Shown here in pieces: positions 16,999 to 25,446 of a stretch of 44,114 nt of DNA; within the stretch, counting starts at the first letter, position 1, and every line of letters starts with the position of its first letter. The notes below the pieces were generated by a model, which was not told the origin of the DNA, did no database searches, and was given only the letters and a program-made list of their open reading frames with translations. Source of the DNA: CAZBEA01 sp964490835 (GTDB taxonomy: Bacteria; Patescibacteriota; Microgenomatia; Levybacterales; GWA1-39-11). The DNA lies in assembly GCA_964490835.1 (NCBI GenBank), contig CAZBEA010000002.1:1-44114 (forward strand), in the 5' to 3' direction. The position numbers and the translations under genes were made by a program.

Positions 16999-18065
16999 AT
17001 TAATTGTGTCTGCTTAAAGTGATGCTTATATATATAAATTGGATTTTTTTGAAATAATACACTTTCGAATAAAACCGCGTCAGAAGATCGCCTGTGTTCT
17101 TGAATGAATGTTCTGTTCTTTATGATAGTTGAGATATGCACTGCAACCCAGATTATTCCCTGAAGTGCACCCATTATCGCCTCGGTTTCTGATCGACGTA
17201 TGAATACAAGTATTCCCCTCGTCAAATTAATTAGAATACTGTAACCAAAATAGTAAACAGCATGTGATGTTTCATAATTTTTTAGAATACTTATTAATGA
17301 GTTTTTTGTAAGGTGGTAATATATAACCTTTTTTGTATGTTTCATATTTTTTCTCATATCAATTCCTTTTGTCCAATGGTACACGAGTGATTTTCTTGCA
17401 AGTTTTATTTTATATCCGCCAATCCATAATCTCCATGATAAATCTAGGTCCTCGGTCACGACCGACTCCTTCTCATCAAACCCTTTTGTGTATATAAACG
17501 CTTCTCTTGTTACGGCAAGAGCAGCAGAAATTGCGATGATTTCCTCCGGTAATTTCTCTTTAACAACACTATATTTTTTCCATTGGTAAAATGGCAATCC
17601 CCATCCTGATTGAGCCCATAATTTTACTCCCGCATTCTGAATGATATCCCGTCTTTCAAAGTCCAAAAGAACAGCCTGAACACCTCCAACATTATCATCC
17701 GAATTGAATTCTTTCAAAATCTCATTGATCCAATTCCTATCAACCTCCGTATCGTTATCTAAGAAAAGCAGTATTTCTCCTTTTGAATATTTTAGGGCAC
17801 GATTCCTGCTGGCGGCGGCCCCTAGATTCTTTGGGTTTTTAACAAGAACTATCCTCTTGTCTCTTTTTTTATATTTTTGAATAATTTCAAGACTGGAATC
17901 GGTAGATCCATCATCTACTAAAATAACTTCAAATTGTGAGTATGAGGATTTTAGTACCGAATCGAGACAAGTCTTAAGGTATGCTTCACCATTATAGTTC
18001 GCTATAACAATCGAGACAAATAATTTCGACTTATTTTTCTTTGGTTGCGATGAGATGTGCCGCAT
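16995..18065 (-). CDS. Glycosyltransferase family 2 (second of a tandem pair)
   Basis: The protein has 356 residues with SIVIANYNGEAYL, LVDDGSTDSS, FLDNDTEVD (the D-x-D position) and TEDLDLSWRLW. A hydrophobic C-terminal stretch is followed by a soluble tail. It is paralogous to the product of 15943-16998, but differs in the acceptor-side segment after about residue 140. Both probably extend the same glycan with different linkages. The ATG at 18065 lies 35 bases inside the upstream methyltransferase gene. No later Met would keep the first strand, so this start is firm. Confidence 0.83.
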   Translation of the reverse strand: MRHISSQPKKNKSKLFVSIVIANYNGEAYLKTCLDSVLKSSYSQFEVILVDDGSTDSSLEIIQKYKKRDKRIVLVKNPKNLGAAASRNRALKYSKGEILLFLDNDTEVDRNWINEILKEFNSDDNVGGVQAVLLDFERRDIIQNAGVKLWAQSGWGLPFYQWKKYSVVKEKLPEEIIAISAALAVTREAFIYTKGFDEKESVVTEDLDLSWRLWIGGYKIKLARKSLVYHWTKGIDMRKNMKHTKKVIYYHLTKNSLISILKNYETSHAVYYFGYSILINLTRGILVFIRRSETEAIMGALQGIIWVAVHISTIIKNRTFIQEHRRSSDAVLFESVLFQKNPIYIYKHHFKQTQLI

Positions 18066-18651
18066 AATTTGGAAAATAATATACGAAGGGTGAACTACAA
18101 TAAGACAATAAAAATAATATTTTTTTCAAAAACACAATCCTGGCAAGTGGATGATGTATCAGTCCTTTTTCCCCATAAATTTTTTTTAATCCTTGCCCGT
18201 AAACTTTAAATTTCAACTTTTTAAAATCTTGAACTGTCCATTGCGATTTATGTTCTTGGTGAATATTGTCATCATACTCTTCTTGATGAAAATGGCCATT
18301 TGGAGTACCAATAATTATTTTCTTACTTGCTACATTATCACAAGTTCTAAGAAAATCTTTTGCTTCACTTCTGGTTAAATGTTCTATTACCTGAGATGCA
18401 TGGACCACCTCAAATGCCTGCGTGAACTTACCAAGTCTTGTTACATTCCCTTTGAGAACATCTTTATATACTTTTGTTTTCTTTGCTTTCTTGATGTAGG
18501 GCTCAAATAATTCAATTCCGACGACTTCAAATTTCTTGTCCTTGTTGATAGTTTTCATGAATGACCCATCACCGGCACCCAAATCAAGTATTGTTTTGTT
18601 ATGACCGAAATGATGACGAATAATCCATGGATAAGTAAAGGGTAAAAGCAC
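18031..18651 (-). CDS. Class I SAM methyltransferase
   Basis: The protein has 206 residues with TILDLGAGDGSFMK as motif I, VVGIELFEP as motif II and a VIEHL segment typical of Methyltransf_11/23 proteins. The start is GTG at 18651. The codon two before it is a stop, so no upstream extension is possible, and no Shine-Dalgarno site is visible. The short N terminus before motif I suggests a minimal fold. It lies between the DPM1-like gene, 34 bases away, and the tandem GT2 pair. It probably methylates a sugar or a lipid-linked intermediate. Confidence 0.75.
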   Translation of the reverse strand: MLLPFTYPWIIRHHFGHNKTILDLGAGDGSFMKTINKDKKFEVVGIELFEPYIKKAKKTKVYKDVLKGNVTRLGKFTQAFEVVHASQVIEHLTRSEAKDFLRTCDNVASKKIIIGTPNGHFHQEEYDDNIHQEHKSQWTVQDFKKLKFKVYGQGLKKIYGEKGLIHHPLARIVFLKKILFLLSYCSSPFVYYFPNYAAHLIATKEK

Positions 18652-18685
18652 GGTTAATTAGAAGGTATTTTATCGCGCATAAGAT

Positions 18686-19411
18686 TTATTTCAAATTCCC
18701 AAATCGAATCTGTATCACGGCAAGTAAAGACATAAATACTTCAGACATTGTAGCGTTAGATTTCCCCCTCGTCCTATCCTTAAATGTGATTGGAACTTCG
18801 GTAAATTTAAATCCTTTTTTTGATAGAAGAAAAACGGTTTCAGAGAGTGTGATAAATCCTTTATGCTGTATATCATTTTTTAAGATTGCGCGTACAGCGT
18901 CTTTCGGATAACACCTAAAACCGTTTGTAAAATCGTGAATTTTAACTCTGAGTATCGCGCTGATATATCTATTCGCAAAACCGCTTAAAATAATTCTTTT
19001 TGGAGGCCAATTAACAATTTTGCTTCCCTTGATGTATCTTGATCCTATAACAACCGTTTTTTCTTCTCTTTTTTCAAGAATTCGCGGAATTTGGAGAGGT
19101 GAATGAGACAGATCGGCATCCATCTCCATGAAATATTTTGTCTTGGGATTCTTAAGTGCTACCTTTAATCCTTCAAGTACTGCTCCACCTCGGCCACTTT
19201 TTTTCGTTCTCACAATTAAAAAAACGTTATTATTCTTTTTGCTTGTAATCTTTCGAACAACTTCTTGAGTATTATCTGGTGAATTATCATCAACAATGTA
19301 TATTAAAATTCCGGGAACTGTTTTTTTTATTAATTCGATAGTTTTTGTAATATTTTCTCTTTCGTTATAAGTTGGAATAACTACAGCCACCTCATCTTTT
19401 CCGATTTTCAT
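18686..19411 (-). CDS. Polyprenyl-phosphate mannose synthase-like GT2 (DPM1 type)
   Basis: This GT2 enzyme of about 241 residues has VAVVIPTYNERENI, VDDNSPDNT, MDADLSHSP, then IGSRYIKGSKIVNWP and FTNGFRCYP. These are hallmark segments of dolichol/polyprenol monophosphomannose synthases of the short type without a C-terminal membrane domain. It should load mannose (or a related sugar) from a GDP donor onto a polyprenyl phosphate, supplying the donor for the GT-C enzymes of the locus. I place the start at the ATG at 19411, because the earlier ATG at 19420 is part of a TATAAT box (19419-19424). The transcript would be leaderless or nearly so. It is the best substrate link between the cytoplasmic and outer-face enzymes here. 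Confidence 0.85.
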   Translation of the reverse strand: MKIGKDEVAVVIPTYNERENITKTIELIKKTVPGILIYIVDDNSPDNTQEVVRKITSKKNNNVFLIVRTKKSGRGGAVLEGLKVALKNPKTKYFMEMDADLSHSPLQIPRILEKREEKTVVIGSRYIKGSKIVNWPPKRIILSGFANRYISAILRVKIHDFTNGFRCYPKDAVRAILKNDIQHKGFITLSETVFLLSKKGFKFTEVPITFKDRTRGKSNATMSEVFMSLLAVIQIRFGNLK

Positions 19412-19418
19412 ATCACAC

Positions 19419-19448
19419 ATTATAGATTCGATCCAAGACTAATTGCAA
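19419..19448 (-). promoter_or_regulatory. Sigma70-type promoter for the DPM1-like gene
   Basis: On the minus strand, TTGCAA (19448-19443) is followed by an 18-base spacer and TATAAT (19424-19419). Transcription would begin near 19412, right at the ATG at 19411, giving a leaderless message. It has the same hexamers and spacer as the site at 22257-22286. This is sequence evidence only. Confidence 0.55.
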
Positions 19449-19461
19449 GTGAGAAAAGCTA

Positions 19462-21036
19462 TTATTGAATCGGTGTACAGTTGGATTTTTTTGCAACTTC
19501 TAGCAACTTGGCCCGCTCTCTTTGGGATACATTTGTAATCTCTCCGTTATTAACTTCCCAAGCATGGACATGCGATATTTTAATTCTATCCTTTTGTACA
19601 ATCCATTGCGTTAATGAGGGCCTTTTCGGATCATCTTCACACAAAAGTTTTAATATCAAATTCTGGTCAGCCGTAGATATTGGAATTTGATAACCGTCGG
19701 AAATTTTTCTCTCTAAAGCAAATGGCATACCTCCTGACCAATCGAGGAGAAATCCACGTATTCCATCGGTACCTAAATACATAAAAATACTTTCTGTTTC
19801 CCCAATCGGAACATCGCTATAAATTTTATTCCATAATGTATCACTGATTTTTTTGTCTCTGTATGTTGATTCATTTTTAAGAACAATGTTTGAAGCGCGA
19901 ATATTGAGAATGAGAATAATAATAACAAGCAATGCAGTGACTTTCTTATTACGAATAAAACTAATCAATATTCCCAATAGTACATAATATCCAACTGCTG
20001 AAAGTCCAATGTATCTATGAGTACCACCGATTACTAACGTTTTTTCAAAAATCCAGTTAGGGAGATAAAAGAGTGCTATCCAAGCATTCAAAAAAAGTAG
20101 AATCATCCCGTTACGTGATTTATGAAATAAAACCATGTATATACCGACACCTGCGATTGAGATAAGGAAAGCAAATGCAAATTTTGCATTTTGAGTAATA
20201 TAATAAGAAAGACCTCCGGTTTCAGGAATATCTTTCATCCACCCAAGCAGCATATTTCCTATCGTACCTAGGAAATTTTTTATAAGATTTGGCTCACCTA
20301 GCGCTCTTGTTGCAAGGGTTATAGTATCCGATGAATTAAGAGGAGCAGGGTTGAATACTTGAACAAAAACAATACTACCCATCAAAAGTACAATAAATGC
20401 GCCGTAGGAGGGAATTTTTCTAATCCTTCTCCCATCTATCCACCAGCGAACTGCCTCCCAGATACTCACCAATCCAAGAACCGGTAGGCACCGTGCAGGA
20501 TCGGCAAGACCTGCCAACGAAAAGAACGTTAATGCGAAAAACATGTTTCTTTTTTGTTCTCTTTTGAAAAAGAAAAAGAAACCCAGACAAATAAGAATGA
20601 TGTCAACAGAAATAATATGCACGCTTCTCCAGCTGACGGTTTCCAAACCCGCATAACTTGCAGCCATTATGAGCCCGGTGATAACTGCAGCTTTTTTCGA
20701 TTTGGCCATTGACCAAACCATTGCCGCAACCGCTAACGACGCAATTATCCTGAGGAAAATTCCAAATCCCTGCCACAAATACGTATTCAATCCGAAAAAT
20801 TTCACCAGCAATAAGTCTTCGTATTTTGTTCCAGGATGGAGATTCCATGCCAATGGCAGATTGGGCTCATACAGCACAGCCCACAAAAAACCCCAGTCAT
20901 CTCGCCAAAAACCAAAGTGAATCACTCTCCAAAAACTAAAAATGGCCAACAGAGTGATTAAAAATGCAAGTGTTACAATTTCTAACTTTGAAAACATTAG
21001 GGATTTTTCTCTCTTTGGGGGATTATTCTTTTTCAT
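19462..21036 (-). CDS. Polytopic GT-C/GT39-like membrane protein
   Basis: The protein has about 524 residues. A basic N terminus is followed by a first membrane segment and an outer loop with GFWRDDWGFLW, whose acidic pair matches the position of the catalytic Asp in GT-C enzymes. A similar GDDFTWLRW occurs in the C-terminal half of the ligase fusion at 1459-4512. About ten more hydrophobic segments follow, then a soluble C-terminal tail of roughly 120 residues. The ATG at 21036 is chosen. A TTG at 21045 is an alternative, with AAGGG about eleven bases before it. It probably transfers a polyprenyl-linked sugar at the outer face. Confidence 0.68.
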   Translation of the reverse strand: MKKNNPPKREKSLMFSKLEIVTLAFLITLLAIFSFWRVIHFGFWRDDWGFLWAVLYEPNLPLAWNLHPGTKYEDLLLVKFFGLNTYLWQGFGIFLRIIASLAVAAMVWSMAKSKKAAVITGLIMAASYAGLETVSWRSVHIISVDIILICLGFFFFFKREQKRNMFFALTFFSLAGLADPARCLPVLGLVSIWEAVRWWIDGRRIRKIPSYGAFIVLLMGSIVFVQVFNPAPLNSSDTITLATRALGEPNLIKNFLGTIGNMLLGWMKDIPETGGLSYYITQNAKFAFAFLISIAGVGIYMVLFHKSRNGMILLFLNAWIALFYLPNWIFEKTLVIGGTHRYIGLSAVGYYVLLGILISFIRNKKVTALLVIIILILNIRASNIVLKNESTYRDKKISDTLWNKIYSDVPIGETESIFMYLGTDGIRGFLLDWSGGMPFALERKISDGYQIPISTADQNLILKLLCEDDPKRPSLTQWIVQKDRIKISHVHAWEVNNGEITNVSQRERAKLLEVAKKSNCTPIQ

Positions 21037-21061
21037 CAGAAGCAAACTATCAACGACCCTT

Positions 21062-22234
21062 TCACTTAAATATGCTTATTAATTCAGCTATTTCCTTTTT
21101 TTTCAATTCTTGATTATTACCAAAATAAAGCCCCTGTGTATGGGCCAGCTCAGCATTCTCATTCCCCACCCCCAAATCCTTCATATATTTAGTGAAGAAT
21201 GGTTGCTGCGTGATATCTCCACCCACGATTGGCCTTATTTCAACTCTCCCATTGCATCGTTCGACAAGTTCATCGCGAATTTTTTTAGACTTACATATAA
21301 CTGGGAATGCAAAATTAGAAACAAAATCAATATGCGAATAATCAATCGGATAATACTTTGAAGTATTGGAATATATCAACGGCGCAATCATAAGAAAATT
21401 CTCGTTTCTTTTCTGAATAATCTCATTTAGATATCCAATTTGAGTGTTTCCGATAAAACCGTTAATCTCGGTAGGTCTCATATTAAAACCTAGATCGTAA
21501 AATGTGTATCGGGAGTAAAAAAGAGAATTTATTTTATGTTTTTGTCTAATTTTATTTTGTCTTTGTTCATTCAGGTTCCGATCCCACCCATGAGCCCTCA
21601 CAAGACCCAGCATTGTTGCCATAACCTCACTGTCGGTACACACAGCTCCACCCTCAATGGTAGACATATGGTGTCCGACATAAAATGAAAATGAGCTTGC
21701 CAGACCAAAATTTCCCAACAAATTACCTTTATATCTGGTTCCTAGTGACTCACAATTATCCTCAGCAAGAACAATTTTTTTCTCTTTACAAATTTTCGAA
21801 ATTACCTCTATATCATCACAAAACCCAAGCAAGTTGGTAATAAAAAGCATTTTCAGAGGATACTTTTTTAGAACTCTTTTAAGCTTTGCCGAAGAAACAT
21901 TTAATGTATTCAGTTCGACATCAACAGGAACTGCATTTAGCCCTAACTGGATCAGCGGCATAACATTCGTAGACCACGTTAACGCAGAAAAACCAACATA
22001 ATCACCTTTTTTTAATTTACCTAAATTCAATAACGCCTGGATTATGGCAAGATTAGCAGAACTACCACTGTTGACAAAAACGCAATATTTTCTGTTTTGC
22101 CATTTAGCAAATTTTTTTTCAAATTTTTCACACTCTGGGCCAAAGCTCAATTGCTCTGCAGATTTAATGAAGGAGATAAGTTTCTTTTTTGTATCTTTTT
22201 CATTGTGAAACGTGGATTTTATTAGTCTGATCAT
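21062..22234 (-). CDS. DegT/DnrJ/EryC1-fold PLP enzyme with Lys-to-His change (ColD/RfbH-type 3-dehydratase-like)
   Basis: The protein has 390 residues. The fold and motifs are those of sugar aminotransferases: VNSGSSANL, LAEDNCESLG with the PLP-binding Asp159, and SFSFYVGHHMSTIEGG. In aminotransferases this last segment reads FYPTKNMTTGEGG with the Schiff-base Lys; here that position is His188. Established knowledge: E. coli ColD (GDP-4-keto-6-deoxymannose 3-dehydratase) and RfbH/E1 have His in place of Lys and remove the 3-hydroxyl. Length and the His position fit ColD. It therefore probably makes a 3-deoxy or 3,6-dideoxy sugar precursor rather than an amino sugar. Its start is preceded by a good promoter (22257-22286). 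The upstream dehydratase and downstream reductase are not in the window. Confidence 0.75.
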   Translation of the reverse strand: MIRLIKSTFHNEKDTKKKLISFIKSAEQLSFGPECEKFEKKFAKWQNRKYCVFVNSGSSANLAIIQALLNLGKLKKGDYVGFSALTWSTNVMPLIQLGLNAVPVDVELNTLNVSSAKLKRVLKKYPLKMLFITNLLGFCDDIEVISKICKEKKIVLAEDNCESLGTRYKGNLLGNFGLASSFSFYVGHHMSTIEGGAVCTDSEVMATMLGLVRAHGWDRNLNEQRQNKIRQKHKINSLFYSRYTFYDLGFNMRPTEINGFIGNTQIGYLNEIIQKRNENFLMIAPLIYSNTSKYYPIDYSHIDFVSNFAFPVICKSKKIRDELVERCNGRVEIRPIVGGDITQQPFFTKYMKDLGVGNENAELAHTQGLYFGNNQELKKKEIAELISIFK

Positions 22235-22256
22235 TGTGAGCCGAATTTACACAGTG

Positions 22257-22286
22257 ATTATAATCATAAAAAGAATAGCTTTGCAA
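22257..22286 (-). promoter_or_regulatory. Sigma70-type promoter before the ColD-like gene
   Basis: In the 76-base spacer, one of the longest here, the minus strand has TTGCAA (22286-22281), an 18-base spacer and a perfect TATAAT (22262-22257). The start codon at 22234 lies about 16 bases after the expected start site, with no clear ribosome site between. Confidence 0.6.
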
Positions 22287-22310
22287 TCATTCCGACTTCA
22301 AAAAATGAAA

Positions 22311-23186
22311 TCATCTTAAAAGATATCCAAAACCATCTATAAGACCTCTTACGTACTCAAAAATAGGTCTAACTTTCGAGTATTTTAACGAAAGCACGGA
22401 ATAGTAGATAAAGTACGCAGGAGTAAGTAATAGAAATATGAAAAAACTTTTCCCAAAGCGCTTCATAAAAATAACCCTATTGCGTGCTACAAAATATGTC
22501 CTACTAAGAAGTCTTATATTTGCGTCGTTGTGATCATATGGAATTTTGTGGTAGGCATATGCTCGAGGCGTGTAATACGTTAGAAATCCCATTTTTTTTG
22601 CCTTAAAGCAATAATCTGTATCTTCATATGTTGCAAAATAAATATCGTCGAATTTCAATTTTTTATCAATCAGTTTTCGGTCTACCAATAAAACCGCAGG
22701 CGCCACGGCAACCTCTTCAATTTTTTCGTATTGTCCGATATCTTCACCCCCGCGGAAAAGCGTCTGACCCGTTATGAGGTTCACATCGGTTCCTGCTGCC
22801 CAAATAATATTTTTTTTATCCCAATAAAAAATTTTGGGGGTTACTATTCCAATATCCGACTGACTATCGAGCACAGATACCAATTCTTTTATCATATTTT
22901 TATTTGCAACCATGTCATGATCAAAGAACATTACTACATCTGCTTTTGGAGAGAGATATTTTACCCCTTCATTCCTACCCCCGGTTACACCTGTATTTTT
23001 TTTCATAGTTACAAGCTTTATTGAAGGAAAATCTTTTTTGATTTTCTCGGTGGTACCATCCGAAGACGCGTTATCGATGATAATAATTTCAAGTGGCTGT
23101 AGGGTCTGAGACTTAAGAGATTTGATTGCATCTTTCAACGTGTGATAACTATTGTATGTTGGGATAATTACACTAACTTTTCTCAT
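22311..23186 (-). CDS. Glycosyltransferase family 2
   Basis: This 291-residue GT-A enzyme has VSVIIPTYNSYHT, IDNASSDGT, FFDHDMV at the DxD position and YEDTDYCFKAKKMG with the acidic pair. The pattern with a Tyr-Glu-Asp-x-Asp and a following HKIPY segment is that of rhamnosyltransferase-like GT2 proteins. A C-terminal hydrophobic segment (about 240-265) suggests peripheral membrane attachment. The ATG overlaps the GT4 stop by ATGA (23183-23186). It adds one sugar in the cytoplasm; the donor is unknown. Confidence 0.82.
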   Translation of the reverse strand: MRKVSVIIPTYNSYHTLKDAIKSLKSQTLQPLEIIIIDNASSDGTTEKIKKDFPSIKLVTMKKNTGVTGGRNEGVKYLSPKADVVMFFDHDMVANKNMIKELVSVLDSQSDIGIVTPKIFYWDKKNIIWAAGTDVNLITGQTLFRGGEDIGQYEKIEEVAVAPAVLLVDRKLIDKKLKFDDIYFATYEDTDYCFKAKKMGFLTYYTPRAYAYHKIPYDHNDANIRLLSRTYFVARNRVIFMKRFGKSFFIFLLLTPAYFIYYSVLSLKYSKVRPIFEYVRGLIDGFGYLLR

Positions 23187-24382
23187 ATTTGTCCAAAGAT
23201 TTCCTGAGTTTTTTTAGACCATGAAAGCTTTTCTCTTACGAGTTTTTGCGCTTCTATTCCAATTTTTACTCTTTTTTGTTCATTTTTGAGCAATTCCAAT
23301 GTTTTTTCCGCAAAAGCATCAAGATTTCCAATTTCTACTGTTATCATACCTCTTGGATAATACGATTTGTATGAAATAAGATCAAACCCTATTACAGGAT
23401 TACCAAAGACCATGGCCTCCGCTGCGGCCATTCCACCAGAATCATAAAATGCGGGATGCAGAACAATTTTACTTGACTGAAATACCGAATACTTTTTATC
23501 ACCGTCAAAAACGTACCCGAGGAGTTCTACATTTTTTGAAAGCTTGTATTTTTTAATTTTTTCTATAACATATTTCATCAATGGTCCATCTCCAATCATA
23601 GCAAGTCTGGCTCCTGGCATTACATCAACAACTTTCTTCCATATCTCAATTAATTCTTCTACACCCTTCTGAGCATGAAAACGGCCCTGAAAAACTCCGT
23701 CATATATTTTTTTACTTAATTTGTGTTGCTCTTGCCATTTATCAATCCTTTCAACATCCACTCCACCCAAAACTACAAACAATTTTTTTCTTTTATCAAG
23801 AATCGGAAATCTTCTCTTCTCGTCTTCGTTATTTACCAACACGTAATCGGCGAAATGACCAATGAACGGCTTGGTTAATTTCTGAGATGACCAGTATAAG
23901 AGCGCATTAAATCGGTATTTTTTTTCTCTCTTTCCTTCCGTATATCCTTTAAATGGGTTAGGGGCTGTCTGGAACCAGGTGCAAATGAGTTTTGTTGATT
24001 TTGATTTCATTTTAAGAATAATGGCAGGATACACATCCATCAAGAATTCGGAGGCTGAAAAAACAATTTGATAATTTCTATGGATGTTGGTAAAAAGCGA
24101 CCATCCAATTCCTAAAATAATTCTCGCACCATAGCATATTAGAAAATTATTTCTTAGAAAACTTGGTATATTAACAGACACAAAATTCACCTCTTCATCA
24201 CCCAATCCATTCCTTCTGCACATCTCGATTCCGTCCTTCCATGTAACTATTGTCACTTTTCTGCTCTTTGATAAATTCCTTGCGAATTCAATGAAGATTC
24301 TATCCCCACCCGACAAACCCGTTCCGACAGGGGAAAGGGCAACTATAAGAATATGTTTGTTATTTGGCATTATATTATTCAT
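23183..24382 (-). CDS. Glycosyltransferase family 4
   Basis: This GT-B enzyme of about 399 residues starts with HILIVALSPVGTGLSGGD, the usual strand and Gly-rich loop. Later it has FQGRFHAQKGVEELIE at the start of the C-terminal domain and SGGMAAAEAMVFGNPVIG in place of the EX7E region. I start at the ATG at 24382, where GGA lies eight bases upstream. An ATG at 24436 would add 18 residues without homology value and would lie over the probable promoter. It is the first gene of the leftward block, divergent from the plus-strand cassette, and may carry out an early step of the glycan. Confidence 0.8.
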   Translation of the reverse strand: MNNIMPNNKHILIVALSPVGTGLSGGDRIFIEFARNLSKSRKVTIVTWKDGIEMCRRNGLGDEEVNFVSVNIPSFLRNNFLICYGARIILGIGWSLFTNIHRNYQIVFSASEFLMDVYPAIILKMKSKSTKLICTWFQTAPNPFKGYTEGKREKKYRFNALLYWSSQKLTKPFIGHFADYVLVNNEDEKRRFPILDKRKKLFVVLGGVDVERIDKWQEQHKLSKKIYDGVFQGRFHAQKGVEELIEIWKKVVDVMPGARLAMIGDGPLMKYVIEKIKKYKLSKNVELLGYVFDGDKKYSVFQSSKIVLHPAFYDSGGMAAAEAMVFGNPVIGFDLISYKSYYPRGMITVEIGNLDAFAEKTLELLKNEQKRVKIGIEAQKLVREKLSWSKKTQEIFGQI

Positions 24383-24435
24383 ATTATATTCCACTTTTTT
24401 TGGATAAAAACAGGATAATTTTATTACCGAGAACA

Positions 24436-24464
24436 TTGCTATTTATAAATACATTAAGTATGAT
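24436..24464 (+). promoter_or_regulatory. Probable rightward promoter for the plus-strand cassette
   Basis: TTGCTA (24436-24441), 17 bases and TATGAT (24459-24464) lie before the ATG at 24484, giving a leader of about 12 bases without a clear Shine-Dalgarno site. Position at the only divergent junction of the window supports it. Confidence 0.5.
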
Positions 24465-24471
24465 ACGGTAA
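24442..24471 (-). promoter_or_regulatory. Possible leftward promoter of the divergent region
   Basis: On the minus strand TTACCG (24471-24466), an 18-base spacer and TATAAA (24447-24442) could start the leftward block with a leader of about 50 bases. The -35 match is weak (three of six). It overlaps the rightward candidate promoter, so both may share one region. Confidence 0.3.
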
Positions 24472-24483
24472 GTAATTTTTATC

Positions 24484-25446
24484 ATGAAAATAGCAATTAT
24501 TGGTGTTGGAAATATGGGGAAAAACCACTTGCGACTTTTTTCTCAGATACCAGGTGTAACAGTACTTGCAATAGCTGATCTCAATACAACAACAGGAACT
24601 GCATTAGCCAAAAAATTCAATTGCAAGTACTATAAGAGTTATAAAGATTTATTAAAAAAAGAGAGTATTGAAGCGGTGTCGATTTGCGTTCCGACAATGT
24701 ATCATTCTGAGGTTGCATCATTTTTTTTACAAAAAGGGATTCATACATTTGTAGAAAAGCCAATTACAAATACCGTGGGTGATGCTAAAAAGCTCTTGAA
24801 AGTTGCAAAAAAGAAAAACCTTGTTTTCCTGGTCGGTCACGTTGAGAGATTCAATCCGGCAGTAATAAAACTCAAAGAAATGATTGACAAGGGAGAACTG
24901 GGGAAAGTAACATCAATAATTACCAGGCGCGTAGGAGGATTTCCTCCACAGATACAGGATGTTAATATCGCAGTCGATTTGGCCATTCATGATATTGATA
25001 TTGTCAATTACCTGCTTGGCGAATATCCAAGTCATATATCCGTAAACAAACAAAAACATCATATTAAAAGACGCGAGGACTCTGTTGAGTTTTTTCTAAG
25101 ATATAAAAAAGCATCTGCGTATATTCAAGCAAACTGGATAAGTCCGGTAAAAATAAGGAAGCTCAATATCACGGGGACGGAAGGTTATCTTGAAATGGAT
25201 TATATTTCTCAAAGAATTGAATTTTATAAAAGTAATTACAGTAAATTCAAAAATTCTTCAAAGGATTATTCCGATTATATTTTGAAATTTTCAGAACCGG
25301 ATAGAATTAATATATCGGTTGCAAGAAAAGAACCGCTGAAAGAAGAATTACAGTATTTTACAGATGCAGTTCATAAGAAATTAAAAACAGATTCCACATA
25401 TGCAGTTGAGGCTTTAAAAATTGCGCTTCAAGAAAACGTGAAATGA
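24484..25446 (+). CDS. Gfo/Idh/MocA-family NAD(P)-dependent sugar oxidoreductase
   Basis: The protein has 320 residues. The N-terminal Rossmann fold has GVGNMGKNH (7-15), EKPI (91-94) carries the catalytic Lys92 of the family, and DLAIHDIDI gives the Asp165/His169 pair. The C-terminal part is an alpha/beta substrate domain. Relatives next to a DegT aminotransferase include WlbA/WbpB and GnnA, which oxidise the 3-hydroxyl of UDP-GlcNAc or its uronic acid before amination. The DegT gene at 27852-28946 in the same operon fits this model. It is first in the cassette and overlaps the next gene by ATGA (25443-25446). The exact substrate is inferred from context. Confidence 0.85.
   Translation: MKIAIIGVGNMGKNHLRLFSQIPGVTVLAIADLNTTTGTALAKKFNCKYYKSYKDLLKKESIEAVSICVPTMYHSEVASFFLQKGIHTFVEKPITNTVGDAKKLLKVAKKKNLVFLVGHVERFNPAVIKLKEMIDKGELGKVTSIITRRVGGFPPQIQDVNIAVDLAIHDIDIVNYLLGEYPSHISVNKQKHHIKRREDSVEFFLRYKKASAYIQANWISPVKIRKLNITGTEGYLEMDYISQRIEFYKSNYSKFKNSSKDYSDYILKFSEPDRINISVARKEPLKEELQYFTDAVHKKLKTDSTYAVEALKIALQENVK

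Noticed and set aside
22235..22310. The 76-base spacer as a riboswitch
   Set aside because: It is too short and contains a good promoter, with only about 16 bases left between the expected start site and the ATG.
24434..24436. ATG at 24436 as start of the first leftward GT4
   Set aside because: It has no ribosome site, adds a stretch without family similarity and lies over the probable promoter. The ATG at 24382 is better.
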